Shown here: piece after piece, positions 1 to 6,060 of the stretch
Layout: the number at the start of each line of letters is the position of its first letter
Numbering within the stretch: position 1 is the stretch's first letter
Program-made: the position numbers and the translations under genes
From: 66-474 sp051961995
GTDB lineage: Bacteria > Pseudomonadota > Gammaproteobacteria > Xanthomonadales > Rhodanobacteraceae
Direction of reading: 5' to 3'
Length of the DNA: 7,950 bases
Assembly: GCA_051961995.1 (NCBI GenBank)
Contig: JBQCCR010000074.1
Location: 1 to 7,950, forward strand
Notes under the pieces: model-generated
Database searches by the model: none
What the model saw: the letters and a program-made list of their open reading frames with translations, nothing else
What the model was told of the DNA's origin: nothing

Positions 1-237
1 ACCCGCGACTTCTTTTCCGGCAAACCGAACTGCCATATCTCCGATCTGGCGGTGGCACATGGGCATGATGGCCAAGGCATCGGCCACGCCCTGCTCGGCC
101 ACGCGCAGGCCTGGGCGAAGAAGCAGCGTTGCGGTCTGATCACGCTGGCCGTATTTCCCGGCAATACCCGCGCCCTCGCGCTCTACGAGCGCGCCGGCTT
201 CGGCCCCGACCTGCTGCGCATGGCCAAGCCTTTGTAG
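1..237 (+). CDS. GNAT-family N-acetyltransferase, C-terminal part
   Basis: The reading frame is open from the first base of the window to the TAG at 235-237, so the gene starts upstream and only the last 78 residues are seen. The stretch HGHDGQGIGHALL matches the acetyl-CoA pyrophosphate-binding loop of the GNAT fold (Q/R-x-x-G-x-G/A). It is followed by a helix and then by LAVFPGNTRALALYERAGF, the usual GNAT C-terminal block in which N-x-x-A-x-x-x-Y-x-x-x-G-F marks beta-5 and the helix after it. Such enzymes move an acetyl group from acetyl-CoA to an amine. The substrate cannot be told from this fragment. A GTG at 52 could be read as a start, but it lies inside the conserved domain and would cut the fold, so the gene is best treated as 5'-partial. 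A GC-rich stem-loop follows at 303-326. Confidence 0.88.
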   Translation, partial: TRDFFSGKPNCHISDLAVAHGHDGQGIGHALLGHAQAWAKKQRCGLITLAVFPGNTRALALYERAGFGPDLLRMAKPL

Positions 238-302
238 GGGGACGCCACCCGCCCATCGCGCTGTGAACCGGCGGGGTCACTGCGCCACTCCCGCCTTGTG
301 GG

Positions 303-326
303 CCGCCCGCCTTACGGCCTGGGCGG
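303..326 (+). terminator. GC-rich stem-loop after the acetyltransferase gene
   Basis: CCGCCC (303-308) pairs with GGGCGG (321-326), and inside it GCC (309-311) pairs with GGC (316-318) around a TTAC loop, with CT bulged. This gives a nine-pair stem 65 bases after the acetyltransferase stop. No T-run follows on either strand, so it is not a standard intrinsic terminator. It may instead end transcription with Rho or protect the 3' end of the message. Confidence 0.35.
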
Positions 327-340
327 ATGAAAGCTGGCTG

Positions 341-362
341 AAATGTGACGTAATTCACATTT
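341..362. promoter_or_regulatory. Perfect CRP/Clp-type operator palindrome
   Basis: AAATGTGA (341-348), a six-base spacer CGTAAT, and TCACATTT (355-362) form a perfect eight-base inverted repeat. It contains the core TGTGA-N6-TCACA and the flanking A/T bases of the known CRP consensus. In Xanthomonadales the CRP homologue Clp, which is released from DNA by c-di-GMP, reads the same sequence. The centre is at 351.5, 116 bases before the TIR start codon and the only intergenic place such a site appears in the window. If the extended -10 at 363-371 is used, the site is centred near -26 and would more likely repress than activate. If another start site is used the sign could differ. Confidence 0.75.
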
Positions 363-371
363 TGCTACAGT
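363..371 (+). promoter_or_regulatory. Possible extended -10 promoter for the TIR operon
   Basis: TGC followed by TACAGT fits an extended -10 element, with four of six matches to TATAAT. The bases at the -35 position are poor and lie inside the CRP/Clp palindrome. Transcription would begin near 378, giving a leader of about 90 bases whose first bases form the hairpin at 379-392. The placement rests on weak sequence similarity and on the absence of a better promoter in 238-467. Confidence 0.3.
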
Positions 372-378
372 GTGCTCC

Positions 379-392
379 CGGCTTCCGAGCCG
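379..392 (+). other. Leader hairpin with UNCG-type loop
   Basis: CGGCT (379-383) and AGCCG (388-392) form a perfect five-pair stem closed by the tetraloop TCCG, which fits the stable UNCG loop class. It would sit at the very 5' end of the message if transcription starts near 378. Such 5' stem-loops can protect transcripts from decay. The role here is inference. Confidence 0.3.
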
Positions 393-467
393 AGGCGACC
401 TGCCGACTACGCGCCGACGATCGCATCCCATAGCGGATGGTGTTTCGCAAAGACCGGGGGGCTGGTC

Positions 468-2780
468 ATGCCGGAGTCCGTTGCCGATTCGGGTTTCGCC
501 TATCGCGCCTTCATCAGCTACAGCCATGCCGACCGCGCGTGGTGCGACTGGCTGCACAAGTCGCTGGAAACATATCGCGTGCCATCGCGCCTGGTCGGGA
601 AGGACGCCGCGCACGGCACGATTCCGCGCTCGCTCGCGCCGATCTTCCGTGATCGCGACGAACTGCCCAGCGCTTCCGATCTCGGCCGCAAGGTCAACGA
701 CGCGCTGGCGAAATCCGAAAACCTGGTCGTGATCTGCTCGCCTGCCTCGGCACGCTCGCGCTGGGTGAACGAGGAAGTGCTGACTTACAAGCGGCTCGGG
801 CGCGGCGATCGCATTTTCTGCCTGATCGTGGATGGCGAACCGAATGCAAGCGACCTGCCCGGGCGCGAAGCGAAAGAATGTTTTTGTCCCGCGCTGCGTT
901 TTGCCACGGATGCCGACGGACGGCCCATCGCCGAACGCACTGAGCCGATCGCCGCCGACGCGCGCCCAGGCAAGGACGGCAAGGGCAACGCCAAGTTGAA
1001 ACTGATCGCCGGCATGCTGGACGTCGGCTTCGACGCGTTGAAGCAGCGCGAGCAGCGCAGGCAACTGCGTCGCATGACGGCCATCACCGCGCTCGCGGTG
1101 TGCGTGATGGCGGTGACCATCGTGCTGGCGATCTTCGCGCTGATCTCCCGCCACGATGCGGTGATCGCGCAGCACAAAGCCGTAGTCGCGCAGCAGGCCG
1201 CCGAGCGCCGGCAGAAGCAGGCCGAAGGCTTGGTCGGCTTCATGCTCGGCGACCTCAACGACAAACTCGCCCAGGTCAGCCGCCTCGACATCATGCAGGC
1301 GGTGGACGACAAGGCGATGGCGTACTTCCAGTCGCTGCCGGTTACCGACGTCACCGACGAAGCGCTTGCACAACGCGCCAAGGCGCTGGAAAAGATCGGC
1401 GCGGTACGGTCGGATTCGGGAAACTCGGAAGGTGCGATCGCGGCATTCCGTGCTTCCGCGGCAATCTCTTCCAGGCTGGCGGCCAAGGCCCCGGCCGATG
1501 CGGCGCGCCAGATCGCCTACTCGCGCACACTCGCCTATATCGGCATGTCCCATTGGACCGAAGGCAAGCTGGACGATGCGCAGCACGATTTCGAAGCGGC
1601 CCGCCGGGTGCTGCAAACCTCGCTGGCGCGCCGATCGAACAATCCGCCACTGCTCGTCCAGCTGTCCTACATCGACAACGACATCGGCCATGTTCTCGAA
1701 ACGCGCGGACAAACCGCGGCCGCAGCCGTCGCATACCAGCGGAAGCTGGACGAGGCAAAACAAGCCGTCTCAGCGAAGCCGAACGACACGGACTACCTGT
1801 CGAACCTCGGCAGCGCGCACAACAATGTCGGCAAGCTCGCGCTCCAACGCGGCGACCTGGCCACCGCGATTGCCGAATACCGTACCGACGATGCCATCGA
1901 AACCAGGCTGTCGGCGCGCGACCCGCGCGACAACCCGCAACGCCAGAACATGCTGAGGGTGCGCGCGATCCTGGGCCGTACCCTGGCACTGGCCGGCGAT
2001 ACCGCGGGCGGCATTCGTGATTTGCGGCAGTCGGTCCAACTCGCCGCGCAGTTGACCCGGTTCGAACCGCAACAAGCCGGTTTTCAGGAATATCTCGCCT
2101 TGTACTCATCGCAATTGGCGCGATTGCAGCGCTTTGCCGGTGATGCCCCCGGAGCGGCCACATCGAACGCCACGGCGGTCCGGATTCTCGCGGCGCTGAC
2201 CCGAAAGGATCCCGGCAATCAGGATTGGCAAAGTGAGTACGCCGAGGCGCTGACTGAGCAGGCTGCGCAGCAACTCGGCACCGGCAACACTGATGGAGCA
2301 CGTGCTTCGGCGCGAAGCGCGCTTGACATCCTCGGCCCGGCGCTCGCCAAACATCCGGATGATCGCGGCACCCTGCTGGCGACGGTGGAAGCCACCCTGC
2401 TGTTGGCAAGGATCAACGGCGACTCCGACACCGCAAGGACCTTGCGTGCGCAGGCGCTCCGAACGGTGCAGGCGGTTAAAACCGATCCCGGCGATCCGCG
2501 CCTGCTGGCCTTGCAGATCGAGGCGTTGCTGGCGCTCGGCAAAAAAGAGGAAGCGCAGCCGTTGCTCAAGCGAGTGTGGAACAGCGGCTATCGCGACCCT
2601 GCATTGCTCGCGGTACTGCAACACGAGCACATTGATTATCCGGCCAATGCCGCGTTCTCCCGGCGACTCGCAACCATCATGCAAGCCGACCCGGCCGGCG
2701 CGACCCAACTTCGGGGTGCGACACATCCGTCGTCCGCCGCCGATGCAAACCACAGCCCCAAAAAGGGCAGTGGACATTGA
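468..2780 (+). CDS. TIR domain - transmembrane helix - TPR protein
   Basis: This 770-residue protein opens with a TIR domain (about 10-135). AFISYSHADRAW is box 1, and a long basic insert runs to RDRDELPSASDL. SARSRWVNEEV carries Glu103, which aligns with the catalytic glutamate of NAD+-cleaving TIR enzymes such as SARM1. A basic stretch (KQREQRRQLRR) precedes one membrane helix (205-226), then a short coiled-coil-like segment (229-252) and a conserved block starting EGLVGFMLGDL (253-291) that I know from bacterial kinase and cyclase proteins with TPRs. Degenerate TPR-type helical repeats fill about 298-735. The positive-inside rule puts TIR in the cytoplasm and the TPRs in the periplasm. I chose ATG 468 because a G-run at 456-461 lies six bases upstream and the domain begins just after. 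The open frame reaches back to a GTG at 372, but that extension looks non-coding. NADase activity is inferred; these family members have no settled function. Confidence 0.92.
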   Translation: MPESVADSGFAYRAFISYSHADRAWCDWLHKSLETYRVPSRLVGKDAAHGTIPRSLAPIFRDRDELPSASDLGRKVNDALAKSENLVVICSPASARSRWVNEEVLTYKRLGRGDRIFCLIVDGEPNASDLPGREAKECFCPALRFATDADGRPIAERTEPIAADARPGKDGKGNAKLKLIAGMLDVGFDALKQREQRRQLRRMTAITALAVCVMAVTIVLAIFALISRHDAVIAQHKAVVAQQAAERRQKQAEGLVGFMLGDLNDKLAQVSRLDIMQAVDDKAMAYFQSLPVTDVTDEALAQRAKALEKIGAVRSDSGNSEGAIAAFRASAAISSRLAAKAPADAARQIAYSRTLAYIGMSHWTEGKLDDAQHDFEAARRVLQTSLARRSNNPPLLVQLSYIDNDIGHVLETRGQTAAAAVAYQRKLDEAKQAVSAKPNDTDYLSNLGSAHNNVGKLALQRGDLATAIAEYRTDDAIETRLSARDPRDNPQRQNMLRVRAILGRTLALAGDTAGGIRDLRQSVQLAAQLTRFEPQQAGFQEYLALYSSQLARLQRFAGDAPGAATSNATAVRILAALTRKDPGNQDWQSEYAEALTEQAAQQLGTGNTDGARASARSALDILGPALAKHPDDRGTLLATVEATLLLARINGDSDTARTLRAQALRTVQAVKTDPGDPRLLALQIEALLALGKKEEAQPLLKRVWNSGYRDPALLAVLQHEHIDYPANAAFSRRLATIMQADPAGATQLRGATHPSSAADANHSPKKGSGH

Positions 2781-2842
2781 GTTTGAAGGCGCCGCGGCCC
2801 GCCGATCAGTGCCGCCCGATGCACACGAAAAAGGAGTAGGTC

Positions 2843-3241
2843 ATGGGAAATCTGACTCTGCAGGTCACGTTGAAAGACGGTTCCCTCGATGTGAATCAAG
2901 CGGGCAATGCCAACGAGATGGGCCACGGCGAGTCCGGGACCGTCACCTGGGAACTGACCGGCAATGCCGCATCGGGATCGTTCAACGCGATGAATGCCAC
3001 GAATCCGGGCTTCGCCTGGCAGCAACAAACGCCCAATGGTGTTTTCGGAACGCCCACGCTCGCCGCCCACGGCAATCAGATCCAGATGACCGACAACAAC
3101 ACCGACCCGAATGGCGTCAACTCGACCGGCAGTTGGATTTATCAGCTGTACGCCACGATTGGCGGCAACTCGTATTCGACGATTGCGAATCTGAGCAGGC
3201 CAACCGCAACGGCCACGAATCCCAACATCGTGAACAAGTGA
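2843..3241 (+). CDS. Small hypothetical protein between the TIR and SLOG genes
   Basis: This 132-residue protein has an excellent ribosome site, AAGGAG at 2831-2836, six bases before the ATG. It begins 62 bases after the TIR stop on the same strand, so it is probably in the same operon. I do not recognise the family. It is rich in Asn, Gly, Thr and Ser, has no cysteine, signal peptide or membrane segment, and alternates polar and hydrophobic residues (VTWELTGNAASGSF; GSWIYQLYATIGG; NSYSTIANL), which suggests an all-beta, possibly Ig-like sandwich. It ends in a polar tail, ATATNPNIVNK. The codons look slightly less G+C-rich than in the neighbours, which may reflect its Asn/Thr content or a separate origin. 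Its place between a possible signal producer and a possible membrane effector suggests a partner, sensor or target, but that is inference from position only. Confidence 0.85.
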   Translation: MGNLTLQVTLKDGSLDVNQAGNANEMGHGESGTVTWELTGNAASGSFNAMNATNPGFAWQQQTPNGVFGTPTLAAHGNQIQMTDNNTDPNGVNSTGSWIYQLYATIGGNSYSTIANLSRPTATATNPNIVNK

Positions 3242-3310
3242 TCCACACATGCACATTGCAAACACACCGTTTCACCGGCAATCCCGCCGCGTACACGCAA
3301 GGAGAGCAAC

Positions 3311-3393
3311 TTGAACCGCAAACTACCCCCGTGCTGATCGCATTCGTACTGGCCGCCAGCGCCGGTAACCGCAGCAAGGGGATGCAGGCGTGA
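3311..3393 (+). pseudogene. Possible short signal-peptide-like ORF, frameshifted
   Basis: AAGGAG at 3299-3304 sits six bases before a TTG at 3311 that reads MNRKLPP and then meets a stop at 3335-3337. If the C-run at 3326-3330 held one more base, the frame would continue as VLIAFVLAASAG and end at the TGA 3391-3393, giving a 27-residue peptide with a basic start and a hydrophobic core like a signal or leader peptide. Its stop overlaps the GTG start of the next gene as GTGA, a common sign of translational coupling. The hydrophobic stretch is open in frame from 3331 onward, but a GTG start there has no ribosome site. It may be a broken small gene, a sequencing slip in the C-run, or chance. Confidence 0.25.
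3376..3381 (+). promoter_or_regulatory. Ribosome binding site that fixes the GTG start of the SLOG gene
   Basis: AAGGGG lies eight bases before the GTG at 3390. No ATG in the correct frame lies near the beginning of the SLOG domain, and the ATG at 3394 is out of frame, so this site decides the start. Confidence 0.7.
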
Positions 3394-5096
3394 ATGGCAT
3401 TGCCACACCGCTGGTCATCGGCGTCACCAGCCATCGCAACATTCCCGCACGCGAGATCGGACCCATCCGCGTCCGCGTGCGGGATTTGTTTGCGCGGTGG
3501 CAACGCGAGTTCCCGCACTCGCCGTTGATCGTGCTCTCGGCGCTTGCCGAAGGCGGCGACCAACTGGTGGCGGAAGAAGGCCTGGCTTGCGGCGCGCGGC
3601 TGATCGCGCCGCTGCCGCTGCCGCGGGACATGTACGCGCATGATTTCACCGAGATCGAGATCCGTGAAAATTTCGACGCACTTTGTGCGTGGGCGGAGGT
3701 GATCCAGCTTCCGCTGCTGCCCGGCCACACGCTGACCGACATCGCGCGGCCGGGCGTGGCGCGCGACCGGCAGTACGCGCAAGCCGGGGCGTTCGTGGCG
3801 CGACATTGCCATCTGCTGCTGGCGATCTGGGACGGCAAGATATCCGGACGCCTCGGCGGCACCGCGCAGGTGGTGCAGTACTACCTCGGCGGCACGATGC
3901 CGGGGCACATCGAGCGCCGACACGGCCTGCGGCGCTATCAACTGGGTGGCGGCGATGAGCGGCTGGTCTGCCATCTAGTCTGCTCGCGCGATGAACCAGA
4001 CGGCGCGCCGCAGGCACCGCTGCAAGCCGGCCAGATGATCTGGCGCAGCGGCAGCGAAGTCAGCGCGCCGGATGCGTCGATGCCGGCTGCGTTCCATGCG
4101 ATGTTCACGAACGCCGACGCGTTCAATGCGGATGCATCGAAATACCACGAAGAGTTCGCAGGCACTGGCGCAAGCAGCGGCTCGCCCGATCCGCATGCAG
4201 GCGCGAAGCGCACCTCGCTCGACGCGCTGTTCCGCGCCGCCGACTGGCTGGCGGTGCATTTCCAGAAACGTGTGCTGCTGGCGATGCGGATCACCTACAC
4301 CGTGGCCGCGCTGATGGGCATCGCCTTCGCGGTGTACGACAACCTCGCCGCGCAGAACTACATGATCTATGTGTTCCTGCTGCTGTTCGCCACCGGCATC
4401 GTGATCAGCGCCATCGCGCGCAAGCGCGCGTGGCATCGCAAATACCTGGATTACCGCGCACTGGCCGAAGGCCTGCGCGTGCAGGGTTACTGGCGACGCG
4501 CGGGCATCTCATTGACGGGGGATCCGGAGTTCGCGCACGACAGCCTGCTGCAGAAGCAGGACATCGAACTGGGCTGGACACGCAATGTGATGCGCGGCGC
4601 CGGCCTGATGGAGGACGTGCCGCGCGGTGGCGAGCTGGGCGCGGTGATCCGCGAGTGGGTCGGCGACAACGGCGAGGATGGCCAGTTCGGTTACTACCGC
4701 CGCAAGGCCGTGCAGCGCGAGCGCACGCATCGGATCACCGAAGGGATCGGAGCGCTGAGTCTTTACGCAGGCATCGGCATCAGCATCGTGCTGGCGGTGC
4801 TGGCCTACCGGTTGTCCGCCGATCTCAAGAACGACCTGATCGTGATCATGGCGGCGTTCTCGGTGGCTTCTGCGGTGCGCGAGGCGTACGCCTACCGCAA
4901 GGCCGACAAGGAACTGATCAAGCAATACCGTTTCATGCAGCGCATCTTCGGCAAGGCGCGAGCTGCGCTCGACGAAACCAGTGATGCGGAGGAGCAGCGC
5001 GAGATCCTGCGATCGCTCGGGGAAGCCGCACTGGCCGAACATGCCGAGTGGGCGGTGATGCACCGCCAGCGGCCGTTGGAACCGGGGAGGATGTGA
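3390..5096 (+). CDS. SLOG (TRPM-type LSDAT) domain protein with four membrane helices
   Basis: This 568-residue protein starts with a Rossmann-like SLOG domain (about 7-165). The evidence is a first strand and loop VIGVTSHRN (9-17), LSALAEGGDQLVA with the glycine-acid motif EGGD at 54-57, a strand ending LIAPLPLPRDMY, and LLLAIWDGK (143-150) before GGTAQVV (156-162). These fit the prokaryotic LSDAT/SLOG family known for nucleotide binding; TRPM channels and ThsA of Thoeris carry relatives that bind ADP-ribose-type ligands. A variable linker (about 200-280) leads to membrane pairs at about 301-318/324-343 and 453-473/481-496. After the first pair comes KYLDYRALAEGLRVQGYWR, reminiscent of SLATT/DUF4231 effectors. 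The GTG start is set by AAGGGG at 3376-3381, eight bases upstream, and by the immediate start of the fold. The gene follows the TIR gene and orphan gene on the same strand. A ligand-gated membrane effector is the likely role; this is inferred. Confidence 0.88.
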   Translation: MNGIATPLVIGVTSHRNIPAREIGPIRVRVRDLFARWQREFPHSPLIVLSALAEGGDQLVAEEGLACGARLIAPLPLPRDMYAHDFTEIEIRENFDALCAWAEVIQLPLLPGHTLTDIARPGVARDRQYAQAGAFVARHCHLLLAIWDGKISGRLGGTAQVVQYYLGGTMPGHIERRHGLRRYQLGGGDERLVCHLVCSRDEPDGAPQAPLQAGQMIWRSGSEVSAPDASMPAAFHAMFTNADAFNADASKYHEEFAGTGASSGSPDPHAGAKRTSLDALFRAADWLAVHFQKRVLLAMRITYTVAALMGIAFAVYDNLAAQNYMIYVFLLLFATGIVISAIARKRAWHRKYLDYRALAEGLRVQGYWRRAGISLTGDPEFAHDSLLQKQDIELGWTRNVMRGAGLMEDVPRGGELGAVIREWVGDNGEDGQFGYYRRKAVQRERTHRITEGIGALSLYAGIGISIVLAVLAYRLSADLKNDLIVIMAAFSVASAVREAYAYRKADKELIKQYRFMQRIFGKARAALDETSDAEEQREILRSLGEAALAEHAEWAVMHRQRPLEPGRM

Positions 5097-5112
5097 CGGC
5101 GTTTGCACGCCG
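5097..5112 (+). terminator. Hairpin directly after the SLOG gene stop
   Basis: CGGCGT (5097-5102) and ACGCCG (5107-5112) form a perfect six-pair stem with loop TTGC that begins on the base after the TGA stop. A T-rich stretch, GTTTTGCTTTATT, comes only about 18 bases later, so it is not a classic intrinsic terminator. It is the natural candidate for the 3' end of the TIR-SLOG operon transcript. Confidence 0.4.
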
Positions 5113-5134
5113 GCCTACCGCGTTCACCCCGTTT

Positions 5135-5143
5135 TGCTTTATT
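5135..5143 (+). promoter_or_regulatory. Possible extended -10 promoter of the HNH gene
   Basis: TGC followed by TTTATT fits an extended -10 element with four of six matches, and the -35 region is weak. Transcription would begin around 5150, only about five bases before the ATG at 5155, so the message would be almost leaderless. In keeping with this, no purine-rich ribosome site is visible before that ATG. Confidence 0.3.
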
Positions 5144-5154
5144 CTCGGCCAGTC

Positions 5155-5772
5155 ATGGAGAGCCACACAGCCTCTGTTGTCGAACGCGACCTGCGCAACG
5201 TGGTCGCCGACCTGCACAGCACGCGGGTGCTGTCGCTGGACGCGGGCGGTCGCATCCTCGACTGGATCAGTTGGCAGGATGCCGCATGCCTGTACGTCCG
5301 TGAGGCGGTGGCCTGGACGCTGGGTGAACCCTGCCTCACCGTGCACGGCGGTTTCCGCAGCGATGGCGAGCAGAGCATCCTGTCGCTGCATCCGATTGTC
5401 GCCAGCCGCGGCCATTGCCGATCGAACGCAGTGGATCCCTCGCCCGCGCTCACCAACGCTGCGCTGTTCGCGCGCGACCGCCACATCTGCCTCTATTGCG
5501 GCACGCATTACAGCCGCGGTGAACTTACCCGCGATCACGTGGTGCCGCTGTCGCGCGGCGGCCGCGACATCTGGGTCAACGTGGTCACCGCCTGCCTCGC
5601 CTGCAACATCAGGAAGGGCGGCCGCACGCCGCAGCAGGCCGCCATGCCGCTGCTTGCGGTGCCGTACAAGCCGAGCTGGGTGGAACACCTCATCCTCTCC
5701 AACCGCAACATCCTTGCCGACCAGATGGAATTCCTGGTGCATCACTTGCCGAAGCATCGGCGGATGAGCTGA
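5155..5772 (+). CDS. HNH endonuclease family protein
   Basis: This 205-residue protein belongs to a widespread bacterial HNH family. The N-terminal part (VLSLDAGGRILDWISWQDA, about 23-41) is the conserved segment that precedes the nuclease domain. The nuclease core runs from about 105 to 165: a zinc pair Cys112/Cys115 (CLYC), the catalytic-site DHVVPLSRGG with Asp127-His128, the central Asn142 in WVNVV, and a second zinc pair Cys147/Cys150 followed by Asn151 and KGGRTP. All expected metal and catalytic residues are present, so it should be an active metal-dependent nuclease; its target is unknown. I chose ATG 5155 because the conserved part starts soon after and a candidate -10 lies just upstream; the longer frame from TTG 5134 would overlap that promoter. 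Family members are usually chromosomal and often lie beside unrelated genes, so a functional link with the TIR operon is not implied. Confidence 0.9.
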   Translation: MESHTASVVERDLRNVVADLHSTRVLSLDAGGRILDWISWQDAACLYVREAVAWTLGEPCLTVHGGFRSDGEQSILSLHPIVASRGHCRSNAVDPSPALTNAALFARDRHICLYCGTHYSRGELTRDHVVPLSRGGRDIWVNVVTACLACNIRKGGRTPQQAAMPLLAVPYKPSWVEHLILSNRNILADQMEFLVHHLPKHRRMS

Positions 5773-5797
5773 TCGGGAACCCGGGCTCGGCACTCGG

Positions 5798-5974
5798 GAG
5801 AGCACGAATAGGGCGTTCCGGAGCTGCCGAAGGCAGTACCCGGAATGTGCTCTCGAGCATTCCGAAAAAGCAGACTCCGGATTGCCGTTGCACGGCGTCC
5901 GGAATGACGGGCGGGTGATCGCCCGCGAGGGGCTCTCCACGCAGAGCCTGCCCCGGGAATGCCCTGATCTGGGC
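5798..5974. repeat. Cluster of hairpins, probable REP-like intergenic element
   Basis: The 288-base gap between the HNH and ClC genes holds a run of inverted repeats. The largest pairs GAGAGCAC (5798-5805) with GTGCTCTC (5847-5854), TTCCGG (5816-5821) with CCGGAA (5840-5845), and CTGCC (5824-5828) with GGCAG (5832-5836). A second fold, CGGAATG (5841-5847) with CATTCCG (5858-5864), competes with it. Further hairpins follow: TCCGGA with TCCGGA plus GCCG/CGGC (5876-5903), GCGGG/CCCGC (5911-5926), GGCTCT/AGAGCC (5931-5948) and GCCC/GGGC (5961-5974). The word CGGAATG, its reverse, or the near-copy GGGAATG occurs four times within about 120 bases. No T-run follows any stem and no convincing ORF is present. 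This looks like a composite palindromic dispersed repeat; copies elsewhere in the genome would be needed to prove it. Confidence 0.6.
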
Positions 5975-5984
5975 GCCACACCTC

Positions 5985-6013
5985 TTCGGTTGCCGGCTCG
6001 CGCGCTGTAGAAT
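5985..6013 (+). promoter_or_regulatory. Probable promoter of the ClC gene
   Basis: TAGAAT (6008-6013) matches the -10 consensus at five of six positions. The -35 position seventeen bases before it holds TTCGGT (5985-5990), a poor match; a better TTGCCG at 5990-5995 is too close. Transcription would start near 6020 and leave a leader of about 40 bases that contains the ribosome site at 6048-6055. Confidence 0.4.
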
Positions 6014-6047
6014 GCTTCGTTTTTGCCGCAGTGCAACAACCGCGCCG

Positions 6048-6055
6048 AAAGGGAG
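6048..6055 (+). promoter_or_regulatory. Ribosome binding site that supports a GTG start for the ClC gene
   Basis: AAAGGGAG lies five bases before the GTG at 6061. The first in-frame ATG, at 6085, has no comparable site, so the GTG is preferred. The difference is only eight residues in a non-conserved cytoplasmic tail. Confidence 0.65.
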
Positions 6056-6060
6056 ACTCC

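Noticed and set aside
341..362. An FNR-type or LexA-type reading of the palindrome
   Set aside because: The arms are TGTGA/TCACA with a six-base spacer, which is the CRP/Clp pattern. FNR would need TTGAT-N4-ATCAA and LexA CTG-N10-CAG.
372..467. A 32-residue N-terminal extension of the TIR protein from a GTG at 372
   Set aside because: It has no ribosome site, would begin upstream of the probable transcription start, and its residues look like untranslated leader. The ATG at 468 has a G-rich site at the right distance.
312..1763. A 483-codon minus-strand open frame opposite the TIR gene
   Set aside because: Its translation shows no domain and is Arg/His-rich, while the + strand encodes a full TIR, membrane helix and TPR sequence.
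2293..3393. A 366-codon + strand frame overlapping the end of the TIR gene, the orphan gene and the following gap
   Set aside because: The Arg-rich translation has no recognisable fold and overlaps two better supported genes. Only its last part, 3331-3393, is kept as a possible remnant of a short ORF.
5773..6060. A CRISPR array in the repeat-rich gap
   Set aside because: The repeated words are short, face in both directions and are unevenly spaced; there are no uniform direct repeats or equal spacers.
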